Positions 11,731 through 25,800 of a DNA stretch of 64,000 nucleotides are shown piece by piece (within the stretch, counting starts at the first letter, position 1; each line of letters starts with the position of its first letter). The stretch is from the NCBI GenBank assembly GCA_037349105.1, contig JAYJMM010000028.1:1860001-1924000 (forward strand), in the 5' to 3' direction. The notes below the pieces were generated by a model, which worked only from the letters and a program-made list of their open reading frames with translations, had not been told where the DNA came from and did no database searches. Made by a program: the position numbers and the translations under genes. Origin of the DNA: Limnomonas spitsbergensis. Lineage: Eukaryota > Chlorophyta > Chlorophyceae > Chlamydomonadales.

Positions 11731-14700
11731 TTATGGGCCGAACTGCTGCCACTTGGCAGCCGGAGAGGTGGCCCCAAAGCCCACACCGGGTCCCTTGCGT
11801 TGTTGCTGATCATGTGCAAAGGCCATCAGCCTATCAGTAAGCGCTTGCTGGGGCACAGGCGCTGACCACATCAATGGAGCACCGTGCATGCTGTGTGGCG
11901 GGGCTGTTGCAGCGGGGGCATTCGTTGTTGCTGTTGCAGCTGGTGCAAGATCTGCATGTGTTGCTCCATGCTGTGTGACGGAGGCTGCTGCATCTGGAGA
12001 TGGTGCATGAGCTGCATCTGCTGTTGCTGTTGCATGCCGTGTGGCAGGGTCTGCTGCACCGGCTGCAGACGTTGCTGCTGCACTGACCTCAACGGCGATC
12101 CCATGATCTTGGTGGTTGTTGCATTGTCTACACAAGGGTCAACAAGTTTATGTCAGTTGGTGAGACGTGGTGGGGCATGCCATCAAGTATAGGTCACTGT
12201 ACCCTAGCACGGTACCTCTTGACCTAGCAGGGAAGGACGAGCTATGGTAGGAAAGGGTGGACAAAACATGGTTCCCTCATCACACCTGCCGCACTCGAAC
12301 ATGGAATCCACATTCTTGAGGCAGGCTCTCGACTCGGATGCAATAGTCCCATGCCCCATCTGACGTGTCGAAGAAGGGATCCTTTTCCTCAGGCAACTCC
12401 ATGTCCTCCACCCTGGGGTCTTCCACCTCAGGGTCATCCTCACGGACCTTGTGTACAGGGGCATACAGGTCTGTCAATGATATGTGATACTGCCATCATG
12501 CACTATGTACAGTTTCAGCATCGACAATCCTACCCAAGCCAAAGCAACATGGTTGGCCAAACATCCGCTCTCCTTTACTTCCCATTCCTCCATTTCGCAC
12601 CTTGTCTGCCATGTGTGCACGCATGTCGGCCTGCATGCTCCCAGCTGAGGAACCGGCAGAGCTCAGATAGCCGGCCATCTGCAAAGCCTGAATCGTTTTG
12701 GCCGGCAAGAGATCCGCCTTGAGCTGAAGAGGGGCGCCCCCAGGACCTGGGAATATGTCCTTGCTTGATGTGATGGTGCACAAGGCGGCCACCTACATTA
12801 ATCAATAAGGCGAGGGCAAGACACATATACTGGGTGAGTTACATGACGGCAGGAAGAGGCAAGGACGTCATGAAACGCCATAGGGTAAAGCATGCATCTA
12901 CGAGGGTACAGCATGGCGCTGCGAGGGTACAGCATGCCGGTGCCAGGGTCAGGCATGTACAGGCGAAGGTAAAGCGTGCAAAAACAGGGGTATCACATTT
13001 CCGGTACGGAAATACAATACCGTCAAATAGTACAGTACGAATACGGCACAGCCGTACAGTATAACCCTCTAAGCAGCACTAGCATGGGGGGCACACACAT
13101 GCACATACCACAAGAGCAGGAGGGCACATGCTGAAGCCATACCAACACATTATTATCGCAGGCATAACTCCCACCATTCACAAGAGGGTAGGCTTCACCC
13201 GCGAGAAATATAAGAAATCCTGTGAAATCCCATGACCTCATGTCAAGTCTGGTAAACCCTACCATGAGATGTGCGCGGAGGAGGTTCCTTTCCTCGCGAA
13301 GTTTCACCACAGCTCGAAAACAAAGCCAGGCTGCCTTGGCCCTGTTGGCACCCTTCAGCTTCTTGCCGTGCTCGCTTGCGGCGTGGCTCACATGATTCTC
13401 GTCCCAGAACATAGCAGTTGGAAGGTTACATGCCATAGCAGGGATCCCCTTGACGATGCACTCCATGATGTGACGCTCCACGCCCTGCATGTACATGTAG
13501 GGTGTAAGGGAATGTTGTATCATGCAACTTAATATTTCTGAGCACACCTGAAACACCGCTGATGCCCTCCCCCCCCCCCCTGTGTACATACAAGCCAAAA
13601 GCATATGCTCACCATGACATACCCAGAGACGGACTGATACGAAGGCGCATACACACGGATGCCAGCAATCAGCTCCGAAAGGGCGCAGTCACCCATCGCC
13701 CAAGGAAGTCTGATGTTGACCGCTGAGCCCATCAACAGCCGAACAGCCTCTTCCAGGCGCAGCAAGAACACCTGGATGCTGACAGCTGTGGAGCTTTTGG
13801 TGATGTGCACAGCTACTAGCAGGGGTTGGGCACCGACACGGCTACGCCCCACACTTGACACACTCCGGACTGTGACAAAAAATATCTGTAGCGGTAGGCC
13901 TGTAAAGGGGCAAATTAGTTGCAACCTTGTGTGGTCCCATGACCAACCTATGCCTTGTAGCCTCTCATGCACCATCTGCCGCAGGTCGGCCTCACGGTAC
14001 ACACTGATGTCGAGGGGGCGGAGCCCTATGTGCTGAACGGCACCATGGAAAGTCTTCCTCATCTTCAAGGCCTGTGGCATCACAGTTCACGAGGGAGGGG
14101 AGGGAGGTGAGGGGAGGGGGGCCCTGAGGGGAGGGAGGGGAGGGGAGGGGGGATGAGGGGAGGAGGGGGGAGGTGATCAGAAGGAAACACATGTTTTCAC
14201 ATGCAGTATCTAAATCAGATATCCCAACCACCTAAAATATTTGGCAAGTAAGCAAATAAGACAAGCATGTCCAAAGTGCTATGTAAAACCCTACTATAAA
14301 CAGAGGCAACTACACATATCCACCTCGACAGAGGCAGGAGTCTCCCCCGCAAGCCGGCGTGCCTCCCTCTCCGCTGCCTCCTGATATGATGCAATAGCCA
14401 ACACCTTGTCTGCCACTGATCCGGTGTAGCACCATGATTGCCTTGCTTCCTTCCTCTTGGCATTCTTGGTGCGCTCCAGAGTGGGAATCAAGGTGGTAGC
14501 ATGAGTGGGATCTGCTGCCTCCATGTTGGGGATGACAAATGTTTGGAGTTGCGAGGGCGTCATCCTGATCCCCGTCGCAGCTGCTGTAGCCACCACTGCA
14601 TCGAGCACATCACTGTTGCTGGCACGTCCGTACGAGATGGTGCGTATGTGCCCGCGCCCGGGCTCGGCACCCGCTTTTTCCCGCATGAGGCACATGGGTA

Positions 14701-15505
14701 GGCTGACATTCGAAGTGGTGAGGGTGCTCTTGACCTGGGAAGACAATATGGGTATAATGGTATTGCAATTGAGGGGGGGGTATGATTTGTAAAAGAGGCA
14801 AGAATCTGAACATTCATGTCATATCCACTGACAAAAATAAACCGCCAGTCGATGTTCAAGTTTCAGTAGTGCCATGGATCACCAGCTTATGACTCGCCTA
14901 AGAATCTGGCCAAGGAAGGCCTGGACATTATCGCCTCCTACTACACCATTCAGCATATCACTGCAATGAATCCAGACCAATTGAACCTACTGTGAACCGC
15001 CCAGGGAACTTCTCGTTCGGAATGAGGGTTGGGTCGGCGCCCTCTACCGTGGCAGCCACCCATTCATCGCCATCTGTAGATACCGGCTGCAACAAGTCTT
15101 GGAGAAGAAAGCCCAGTCTGAGACCGCTGGGGCAGTCATCAACATAAGCGGAGCAAACATATGACATCCAGATGTCAGGTTTGCTTGCTGTTGCCGTGAC
15201 AGGGGGAAGCTGGGGCAGCCGCTGCTGTCCAAAGCCATCGAACCACTCTGCATACCTGTAGCTGCCTGCAGGTAGCCCTGTCTGGGGCAATTGCTATCCT
15301 TGTTGGCCGCCGCAAACCTAGGCGAAATGATGCCCACCGCCACCAGGTCCCGCATGATGAGCTGCTGCATGGGGCCATGCCACCCTTCCCTAAATGCCAC
15401 CAAGGGCTTTCTATCCGGATCCCTGCTGTAGTAAGCGCTTAGAACTTCCCTAGACAATTGACAGTGTCCCGATACTGGATCTAACACCACAGCTGGACCA
15501 TGCAA
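11731..15505 (-). CDS. Unrecognised multi-exon protein-coding gene
   Basis: A run of open segments in changing frames, each bounded by good splice signals, reads as one gene. Probable exons are: 15505-15256 (donor GTATGC); about 15225-14995; about 14970-14893; 14734-14324 (acceptor CCCAG, donor GTGGAT); 14071-13613 (acceptor CACAG, donor GTGAGC); 13484-13263 (acceptor TGCAG, donor GTAGGG); 12792-12601 (acceptor TGTAG, donor GTGCGA); 12470-12286 (acceptor ACAG, donor GTGTGA); and a last exon of about 12130-11731 ending KWQQFGP then stop. The 14071 exon contains CPFTGLPLQ and PWAMGDCALSEL; the 13484 exon contains VERHIMECIVKGIPAM. The C-terminus is Ala/Gln-rich. I recognise no family. It could be a host gene or a domesticated transposase. 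Exons near the 5' end are the least certain. It is divergently oriented to the gene at 16019. Confidence 0.5.
12876..12985. repeat. Minisatellite, unit about 21 bp
   Basis: About five units built on CGAGGGTACAGCATG lie in an intron of the minus-strand gene. Confidence 0.7.
14091..14176 (+). other. G-rich tract with G-quadruplex potential
   Basis: Over 85 bp made almost entirely of GGGA, GGGG and GGT runs on the plus strand. The transcribed minus strand is therefore a long C/T tract ending just before the CACAG acceptor of the exon starting at 14071, so it probably serves as its polypyrimidine tract. A run of about 12 C lies at 13569-13580. Confidence 0.75.
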
Positions 15506-16018
15506 GACCTCTTACAGCAGCCAATGCTGCTTCACTAGAACGACTGTCATATTTATTGCTTGTTAAAAAGCTTGCGATGAACGATAATATCTGTATCCAT
15601 GGCTGCATTGCCCTAGTGCTCCATCCGTTTGTTACTGACTGGCGATTGCTTGGGTGATCGACAGCAGGTATGCTGTAAAAATCACGAAAGCCTCAAACGT
15701 ATTGCGCCCAGTCCTGAGCCTCCCAGCGCCCTACCCATGCGGAGTTGGTTAGGGTGCCAGCGTCACCACCTGCAGGGTACAATTTCTTTTGGAGCTCCGC
15801 GACTGTAGGTCGATTCAGCAATGATATCCTATTAGAAATAATGCGATTGGATTCGGGTGACCTGGCGGTATACGGCGAGAAGCAACTCGCAAGAAACAAC
15901 TGGGGAGCCCGATACGAGAACGGATGCTGATCTCATGCTCCAGTTTCTTCTCTATGCCCTTTGAGATAGCCGATCAATAGAAACGTCACTTGTAGTTGGT
16001 ACATTTTCATCGCATCGC
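15506..16018. promoter_or_regulatory. Divergent intergenic region
   Basis: 513 bp separate the probable first ATG of the minus-strand gene from the ATG at 16019, so it should hold both promoters. I see no clear TATA box or other element. The assignment rests on position only. Confidence 0.4.
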
Positions 16019-16844
16019 ATGGCCGATCTGACAGCGCCTTATGGGGCGCAATGTCTGCCTGGTGGACCTTCACATGCAGAGTCGAACACGTTTTTCACCC
16101 CCTTAGGATCTCAGACCGCGTCTTACGTTAAGTCACAACGCACAAAATCAAAAAACCAAAATCGTGGCGCGCTGCCTGAGATGCAACCAGGGGACGGGAG
16201 GTATTTCACGGAGCGATCATCCGGGCCATCTCAGTCCATTCAACCTGGCGATGGCAGATATCTATCTGCAGAGGCTGCTTCCTTCCACCCTAGGCAACCA
16301 GAGCGAAATGACAACGCCAAGCAGACGAGCAAGGAGCCTCGGCGGAAGGGGAGAGGAGGCAGAGGCCCACGAGCTGGCCCGACCCCTCAGCATACTCCTC
16401 AAACGGAGCGAATGGAGCCAACCCCAAATGACACCGCTCCTGAAACTCCCCATGCATCTGCAGCGAAGACCCTCTCCCGGCCACAGTACACACAGCCCCA
16501 GGTCGCTGCCTGCGAGTCTATGTCCGGTGGGGCTGGCAGGGGCCGGCAAGGTACTGGGACAGACCGGGCGCTGCCGGAAAGAATAGTACCTGAGGCCTCT
16601 AGGTTGGCACACTCGGCGGTCACGGCTGCCATCGCATCTGCTACCACCACTGCCATGGGCATGCAGCCCAGAGCTGCAGGTGACCATGAGCTGGCGAGGC
16701 AGCGGCGCCGCGACAAGCAGCAGCAGCGGGGGAGGCCACCGCAACCACCGCGGCAGGCGCCGCAGCAGGACATGGCCACAGAGGTGGTGGAATTGGAGGG
16801 CGTGGAAGACGAGGAGAGCAACATCGTGTGCTGTGTTTGCCGCG
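16019..16844 (+). CDS. Exon 1: disordered N-terminus and first RING cysteines
   Basis: Codons 1-275 plus one nucleotide, donor GTGAGC. The segment is Pro/Gln/Arg-rich and low complexity (two QPGDGRY-type repeats near 58-80) until an acidic VELEGVEDEESN linker. It then ends with CCVC, giving zinc ligands C271 and C274. The ATG at 16019 is the first in the frame, and its upstream region faces the divergent gene. Confidence 0.85.
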
Positions 16845-19800
16845 GTGAGCTGTGCAGCAAAGGATAATCATGAGTCTTGCTGACTTGTCATTGGCAAGAG
16901 TGCAACCCCGTTCAATTTGGAATCAAAATTTCCTCCACCTCCCTATGTTCATTAAACATACGTATTGAAAACCTGTTGAGACCATGCTGATTGGGCATCC
17001 TGTACTGCATTTCTCAAGGACATGTCCCCAATGGCAGCACTTGTCTTATCCTTCTCACTTGCTCAGCAAACAGGACCAGCTGACATACCTGCCTCGTCGC
17101 TGCTTGCATGTAGAGACATTCTTTGCGTTTGCTGTCGGAGCTTGTGAGCACAACGAGGTTTGGTGAGTCACCCCCATGCCTGTCCCTACCTAATGGGTGT
17201 GCCACTACTTTAACATGTCCCAGCTACAACTCAGCTATATCAGGGCCTGCGTCAAAGGGAGCCTGGCGTAGCTGACCCTGCTGATTAAGCCACGATCCGC
17301 AGGCTGGTCATTATAGTCTCAAGTCCCAATGCGCTCATCAGTGGCTACGAGGAAGCCCTCGAAGTTTCTCACAGTGGCTGTAGGCTGACTGTCATAGTGT
17401 CATTTTCCTGAGGGTTGTTTTCACTATGTCTCTACATCCATCCCAAGTCCTGTAAAAAAAAACTGCGAAGTCTACCAAGCTACACAAATGTTCCTCCACA
17501 TTGCGGAGTGCTTTTGGGGGGAGCTGAGCTTAACCTGCCTGCCCCCTGCTGACACCCGCTCTCTTGCAGCGCTTATTGCGTCCTGTGCCTGTCCCCACCC
17601 TGCATCCCACTCTTGCTCCTTAACTTGAAATTGTCGAGCCTGCTTGCTGCAGGAACTACGTCCTGCGTCTACAACTCATTTGCTACTGCTCCCAACGCTG
17701 CCCCCACTTTTGCCCCCTGAATTGTGAAAGGTTCTCTCTTCTTGTAGCGGTTACTGCATCCAGGCATCCTGCGCCTGTGCATCTGCTACATGATAACTGC
17801 TTATCCCGACCCGCTACATTAACCCTGGAACTTGTATCCTTCTTGCAGCGCACACTGCGTCCTGCGCCTACGCATATGCTACAGCGACAACCGCTGCCCG
17901 CTGTGCAAACACCAGAACGTCGAGGTGGTCGTGTCGCGTCCACTACCCGGTGGTCGCAAGCCCGGATTTGTGGAGCTGGTGGCGCAGCGGCAGCAGCTGT
18001 GGAGCAAGCCGCAGTGGGCGCGTGGGGTACTGGTGCGGGATGGCGTCGGGGAGGCAGTGTCGGGGGCGGCTGGGCAGCAGGGGAAACTGCACCGGAGCCG
18101 GCTGCACATCAGCCTCATGCAGGTGAGAGGGACGTCGGGCTGCGAGAATGCCAACCAACGAGGGTGTGCACTCAAGATATAAGGGTACAATAATGCAGTG
18201 TACAGGGGTTTGAAAGCCATGCTTCACGCAGCCTGGTAAGATCTGCTTGTCTTGTCCACCCTGACTTCAGGCCTGCCGGGGCGCATGCCAGATGGCTGAA
18301 CTCACTTACTCTTTCACCCAATCGCTTTGACAGTTTGACAACAGCCCTGCTGCCTCCACATGCACAGATGACATCAAGGTCATGCTCTGTGTGCGATACT
18401 GGGGGACACCGCCCCTTTCCAAACGATCGCTTGCTTCAGCATCATCTGTCCTCAGTGCACGGCCGACAGGTGGGAGAGGGGAGGGTGGCGAAAAATGGCG
18501 GCAGGTGGGAGACGGGGGGCGAAGAATGGCGGCAGGTGGGAGATGGGGGGCAAAGAATGGCGGCAGGTGGGAGAGGGGGGGCGAAGAATGCCAGCAGGTG
18601 GGAGAAGGGGGCGAATAATGCCGGCAGGTGGGAGAAGGGGAGGGGGGGAAGAATGGCGGGCGGCAGGTGGGAGAAGGAGGGGCGAAGAATAGCGACAGGT
18701 GGGAGAAGGGGGGGGCGAAGAATAGCGACAGGTGGGGAGGGGGGGCTAAGAATAGCGACAGGTGGGAGAGGGGAGCAAAGAAAAGGGAGGTGGGGCGAAG
18801 AATAGCGACAGGTGGGGAAAGGGGGGGCGAAGAAAAGCGACAGGTGGGGGAGGGGGGGGCGAAGAATGGCGACAGGTGGGAGAGGTGGGGCAAAGAATAG
18901 CGACAGGTGGGAGAGGGGGGGGCGATAATAAGCGACAGGCGGGTGAGGGGGGGCGAAGAAAAGCAACAGGTGGGAGTGGGGGGGCCAAGATAAGCGACAG
19001 GTGGGTGAGGGGCAAAGAATGTTGCAGATTGGGTTTGTTGTGAAGAGTTAATACAGTGAATCACCACACAAGAACATGGCTGCTAGGATGCATGTAACTT
19101 TTGGCTGCCAAGATGCATGCAACAATGGTTGCTAGGATGCATGCAACGCGCGGCTGCTAGGGTGCATGCAGCGCATGGCTACTAAGATGTATGCAAAGCA
19201 TGGCTGCTAGGAGACATGCAATACTTTGCTTATATGATGCAGGCAAGGCATGGCTAAGAGGATGCATGCAACGCCTGGCTACTAGGATGTATGCTTTGCA
19301 TGACTCCCCAACATGTTTGCAAGACATAGCTGCTAGGAGACATGCACGCGCGTGGCTGATATGATACATGCTAAAACCTGCATGTCTTCTGCAATGCACG
19401 CAGCACATGGCTGCTAGGATGCAAGATTCCATGGTTGCTAAGATGCTTGTAGCGCGTGCTGCTACCGGGTGTTACAGCAATCACCCCTCTCCCTCAAGAT
19501 ACAGCTGAATTCCCCTGATCAGTCCACTGCCTACTGCTGCCTCTCAACACCCACGCTTAGGGGTGCAGCACCTGCCTTGCTTCACATTGACTTGCTCGTG
19601 CACAGGTATGCGTCATTCGCCTTTTCCTTACCTAGTTGCACACTTACATCCAGGTGTGCGACATATGCTTTGTTTCGCACCTGCATCCAGACGTAAGACC
19701 TTTGAATTGTTTCACACCTTGTGTCAAACTTGCGCCCAGGCGTGTGGAATCTGCCTGAGCGCTGGCTGTCGCTTCACGCTGGAGCAGGTTGCCTTCACGT

Positions 19801-22800
19801 GGCCAGATCTGCACCAACATGTGCAGCACAGCCACCCATTCTGCAAGTTTTGCAATGAGCACTTTTATGGTGGGTTTGGATTTGGGACAGGTTGGGATGA
19901 GTTTCGTTGTTTTGCCATGTTCCACAGCCTATTGATTCAGAGCATTGTGCTATATCTAGATCTCGAGGTGTGTGGCTTCTGGATTGCGTGGAACTGAAGT
20001 CCAGTATCCTTGAAAGTTCCTTTTGGACCCGTTGGAGGTCATTCCTTTTACCCGCTAAAACCACCCGACCCTTGGCCCCTTGTGTCTCATTCCCCATCCT
20101 CACTGAATGCCCGACCCAGATGCTGATGAGCAGTACAAGCACATGCAGGCGCAGCACTACAGTTGCCCAATATGTCATAGATACGGGGCAGAACATCACT
20201 ACCAGCAGGTGTGTATATGTGGAAGGAGGGGGAGGGTAAATACGTAGGCATGGAAAAGGGGTCACCCGTTTGGTTATCGGAGGGAGAGGATCTGGCAAGT
20301 ATCTGTATGGTGGGAGCAGGTGTTCAAGCAACAGGTTCTGGCTCATAGCTGCTGTGCTAATGCTATGCTGTGCAAGGTTCGGATGCCTTCACATCTCCCT
20401 CCTGCCTCCTTAACCCTGTCATACAAAAATGTGAATTCGAAATCTGGATTTTGGGGGGCATAGGTAACTTTTAGTCAGCTCAATAGTGCACTCTTAGTGT
20501 CATGAATGCTCAATAGTGCACTCGTAGTGTCATGAATGATTGCAGCTGGTTCACAAATATGTCACTCGAAAACAAGGAATCGGTACCAAGAACTGGGGTG
20601 AACATGATACTTTCGACACTTAGGATACATATACTCAAAATGCTCAGGGTCTCAATTACAGGTACTCAGGATACTTGGGAAACTCAGGAGACTCATGATA
20701 CCAGTACTCAGGATACCAGTACTCAGGATCCCAGTACTCAGGATACATGTACTCAGGATACATGTACTGATGATACATGTACTCAGGACACATGTACTCA
20801 GGATACATGTACTCAGGATACATGTACTCAGGATACATGTCCTCAGGATACATGTACTCAGGATACATGTACTCAGGATGCATGTACTGAGGATACATGT
20901 ACTCAGGATACATGTACTCAGGATACATGTACTCAGGATACATATACTCAGGATACATGTACTCAGGATACATGTACTCAGGATACATATACTCAGGATA
21001 CATGTACTCAGGATACATGTACTGAGGATACATGTACTCAGGATACATGTACTCAGGATACATGTACTCAGGATACATGTACTCAGGATACATGTACTCA
21101 GGATACATGTACTCAGGATACATATACTCAGGATACATGTACTCAGGATACATGTACTCAGGATACATGTACTCAGGATACATGTACTCAGGATACATAT
21201 ACTCAGGATACATGTACTCAGGATACATGTACTCAGGATACATGTACTCAGGATACATGTACTCAGGATACATGTACTCAGGATACATGTACTGAGGATA
21301 CATGTACTCAGGATACATGTACTCAGGATACATGTACTCAGGATACATGTACTCAGGATACATGTACTCAGGATACATGTACTCAGGATACATGTACTGA
21401 GGATACATGTACTGAGGATACATGTACTCAGGATACATGTACTCAGGATACATGCACTCAGGATGCATGTACTCAGGATACATGTACTGAGGATACATGT
21501 ACTGAGGATACATGTACTCAGGATACATGTACTCAGGATACATGTACTCAGGATACATGTACTCAGGATACATGTACTCAGGATACATGTACTCAGGATA
21601 CATGTACTCAGGATACATGTACTCAGGATACATGTACTCAGGATACATGTACTCAGGATACATGTACTCAGGATGCATGTACTCAGGATACATGTACTCA
21701 GGATACATATACTCAGGATACATGTACTCAGGATACATGTACTCAGGATACATGTACTCAGGATACATATACTCAGGATACATGTACTCAGGATACATGT
21801 ACTCAGGATACATGTACTCAGGATACATGTACTCAGGATACATGTACTGAGGATACATGTACTCAGGATACATGTACTCAGGATACATGTACTCAGGATA
21901 CATGTACTCAGGATACATGTACTGAGGATACATGTACTCAGGATACATGTACTCAGGATACATGTACTCAGGATACATGTACTCAGGATACATGTACTCA
22001 GGATACATGTACTCAGGATACATGTACTCAGGATACATGTACTGAGGATACATGTACTCAGGATACATGTACTCAGGATACATATACTCAGGATACATGT
22101 ACTCAGGATACATGTACTCAGGATACATATACTCAGGATACATGTACTCAGGATACATGTACTCAGGATACATGTACTCAGGATACATGTACTCAGGATA
22201 CATGTACTCAGGATACATGTACTCAGGATACATGTACTCAGGATACATGTACTCAGGATACATGTACTCAGGATACATGTACTCAGGATACATGTACTCA
22301 GGATACATGTACTCAGGATACATGTACTCAGGATACATGTACTCAGGATACATGTACTCAGGATACATGTACTCAGGATACATGTACGCAGGATACATGT
22401 ACTCAGGATACATGTACTGAGGATACATGTACGCAGGATACATGTACTCAGGATACATGTACTCAGGATGCATGTACTCAGGATACATGTACTCAGGATA
22501 CATGTACTCAGGATACATGTACTCAGGATACATGTACTCAGGATACATGTACTCAGGATACATGTACTCAGGATGCATGTACTCAGGATACATGTACTCA
22601 GGATACATATACTGAGGATACATGTACTCAGGATACATGTACTCAGGATACATGTACTCAGGATACATGTACTCAGGATACATGTACTCAGGATACATGT
22701 ACTCAGGATACATGTACTCAGGATACATGTACTGAGGATACATGTACTCAGGATACATGTACTCAGGATACATATACTCAGGATACATGTACTCAGGATA

Positions 22801-25800
22801 CATGTACTCAGGATACATGTACTCAGGATACATGTACTCAGGATACATGTACTCAGGATACATATACTCAGGATACATGTACTCAGGATACATGTACTCA
22901 GGATACATGTACTCAGGATACATGTACTGAGGATACATGTACTCAGGATACATGTACTGAGGATACATGTACTCAGGATACATGTACTCAGGATACATGT
23001 ACTCAGGATACATGTACTCAGGATACATGTACTCAGGATACATGTACTCAGGATACATGTACTCAGGATACATGTACTCAGGATACATGTACTCAGGATA
23101 CATGTACTGAGGATACATGTACTCAGGATACATGTACTGAGGATACATGTACTGAGGATACATGTACTCAGGATACATGTACTCAGGATACATGTACTGA
23201 GGATACATGTACTCAGGATACATGTACTCAGGATACATGTACTCAGGATACATGTACTCAGGATACATATACTCAGGATACATGTACTCAGGATACATGT
23301 ACTCAGGATACATGTACTCAGGATACATGTTCTCAGGATACATGTACTCAGGATACATGTACTCAGGATACATGTACTCAGGATACATGTACTCAGGATA
23401 CATATACTCAGGATACATGTACTCAGGATACATGTACTCAGGATACATGTACTCAGGATACATGTACTCAGGATACATGTACTCAGGATACATGTACTCA
23501 GGATACATGTACTCAGGATACATGTACTCAGGATACATGTACTCAGGATACATGTACTCAGGATACATGTACTCAGGATACATGTACTCAGGATACATGT
23601 ACTCAGGATACATGTACTCAGGATACATGTACTCAGGATACATGTACTCAGGATACATGTACTCAGGATACATGTACGCAGGATACATGTACTCAGGATA
23701 CATGTACTGAGGATACATGTACGCAGGATACATGTACTCAGGATACATGTACTCAGGATGCATGTACTCAGGATACATGTACTCAGGATACATGTACTCA
23801 GGATACATGTACTCAGGATACATGTACTCAGGATACATGTACTCAGGATACATGTACTCAGGATGCATGTACTCAGGATACATGTACTCAGGATACATGT
23901 ACTCAGGATACATGTACTCAGGATACATGTACTCAGGATACATGTACTCAGGATCCATGTACTCAGGATCCATGTACTCAGGATACATGTACTCAGGATA
24001 CATGTACTCAGGATACATGTACTCAGGATACATGTACTCAGGATGCATGTACTCAGGATACATGTACTCAGGATACATGTACTCAGGATACATGTACTCA
24101 GGATACATGTACTCAGGATACATGTACTCAGGATGCATGTACTCAGGATACATGTACTCAGGATACATGTACTCAGGATACATGTACTCAGGATACATGT
24201 ACTCAGGATACATGTACTCAGGATACATGTACTCAGGATACATGTACTCAGGATACATGTACTCAGGATACATGTACTCAGGATACATGTACTCAGGATA
24301 CATGTACTGAGGATACATGTACTCAGGATACATGTACTCAGGATACATGTACTCAGGATACATGTACTCAGGATACATGTACTGAGGATACATGTACTCA
24401 GGATACATGTACTCAGGATACATGTACTCGGGATACATGTACTCAGGATGCATGTACTCAGGATACATGTACTCAGGATACATGTACTCAGGATACATGT
24501 ACTCAGGATACATGTACCCAGGATACATGTACTCAGGATCCCAGTACTCAGGATCCCAGTACTCAGGATACATGTACTCAGGATACATGTACTCAGGATA
24601 CATGTACTCAGGATACATGTACTCAGGATACATGTACTCAGGATGCATGTACTCAGGATGCATGTACTCAGGATACATGTACTCAGGATACATGTACTCA
24701 GGATACATGTACTCAGGATACATGTACTCAGGATACATGTACTCAGGATACATGTACTCAGGATACATGTACTCAGGATACATGTACTCAGGATGCATGT
24801 ACTCAGGATACATGTACTCAGGATACATGTACTCAGGATACATGTACTCAGGATACATGTACTCAGGATACATGTACTCAGGATACATATACTCAGGATA
24901 CATGTACTCAGGATACATGTACTCAGGATACATGTACTCAGGATACATGTACTCAGGATACATATACTCAGGATACATGTACTCAGGATACATGTACTCA
25001 GGATACATGTACTCAGGATACATGTACTCAGGATACATGTACTCAGGATACATGTACGCAGGATACATGTACTGAGGATACATGTACGCAGGATACATGT
25101 ACTCAGGATACATGTACTCAGGATGCATGTACTCAGGATACATGTACTCAGGATACATGTACTCAGGATACATGTACTCAGGATACATGTACTCAGGATA
25201 CATGTACTCAGGATACATGTACTCAGGATGCATGTACTCAGGATACATGTACTCAGGATACATGTACTCAGGATGCATGTACTCAGGATACATGTACTCA
25301 GGATACATGTACTCAGGATACATGTACTCAGGATACATGTACTCAGGATACATGTACTCAGGATACATGTACTCAGGATACATGTACTCAGGATACATGT
25401 ACTCAGGATACATATACTCAGGATACATGTACTCAGGATACATGTACTCAGGATACATGTACTCAGGATACATGTACTCAGGATACATATACTCAGGATA
25501 CACGTACTCAGGATACATGTACTCAGGATACATGTACTCAGGATACATGTACTCAGGATACATGTACTCAGGATACATGTACGCAGGATACATGTACTGA
25601 GGATACATGTACGCAGGATACATGTACTCAGGATACATGTACTCAGGATGCATGTACTCAGGATACATGTACTCAGGATACATGTACTCAGGATACATGT
25701 ACTCAGGATACATGTACTCAGGATACATGTACTCAGGATACATGTACTCAGGATACATGTACTCAGGATACATGTACTCAGGATACATGTACTCAGGATA

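Noticed and set aside
13613..14071. RNA polymerase second-largest-subunit similarity (CPFTGLPLQ segment)
   Set aside because: A loose resemblance to the TG-x-PL region of RPB2-like proteins does not extend to the invariant YYQ-L-HM or metal-binding motifs that should follow.
16262..16871. Minus-strand Cys/Ser-rich frames opposite exon 1
   Set aside because: They are shadows of the GC-rich, low-complexity exon 1; the plus strand alone gives a coherent RING protein.
18306..19067. Proline-rich minus-strand protein
   Set aside because: It is the reverse strand of the intron-4 minisatellite, with no start context or conserved domain.
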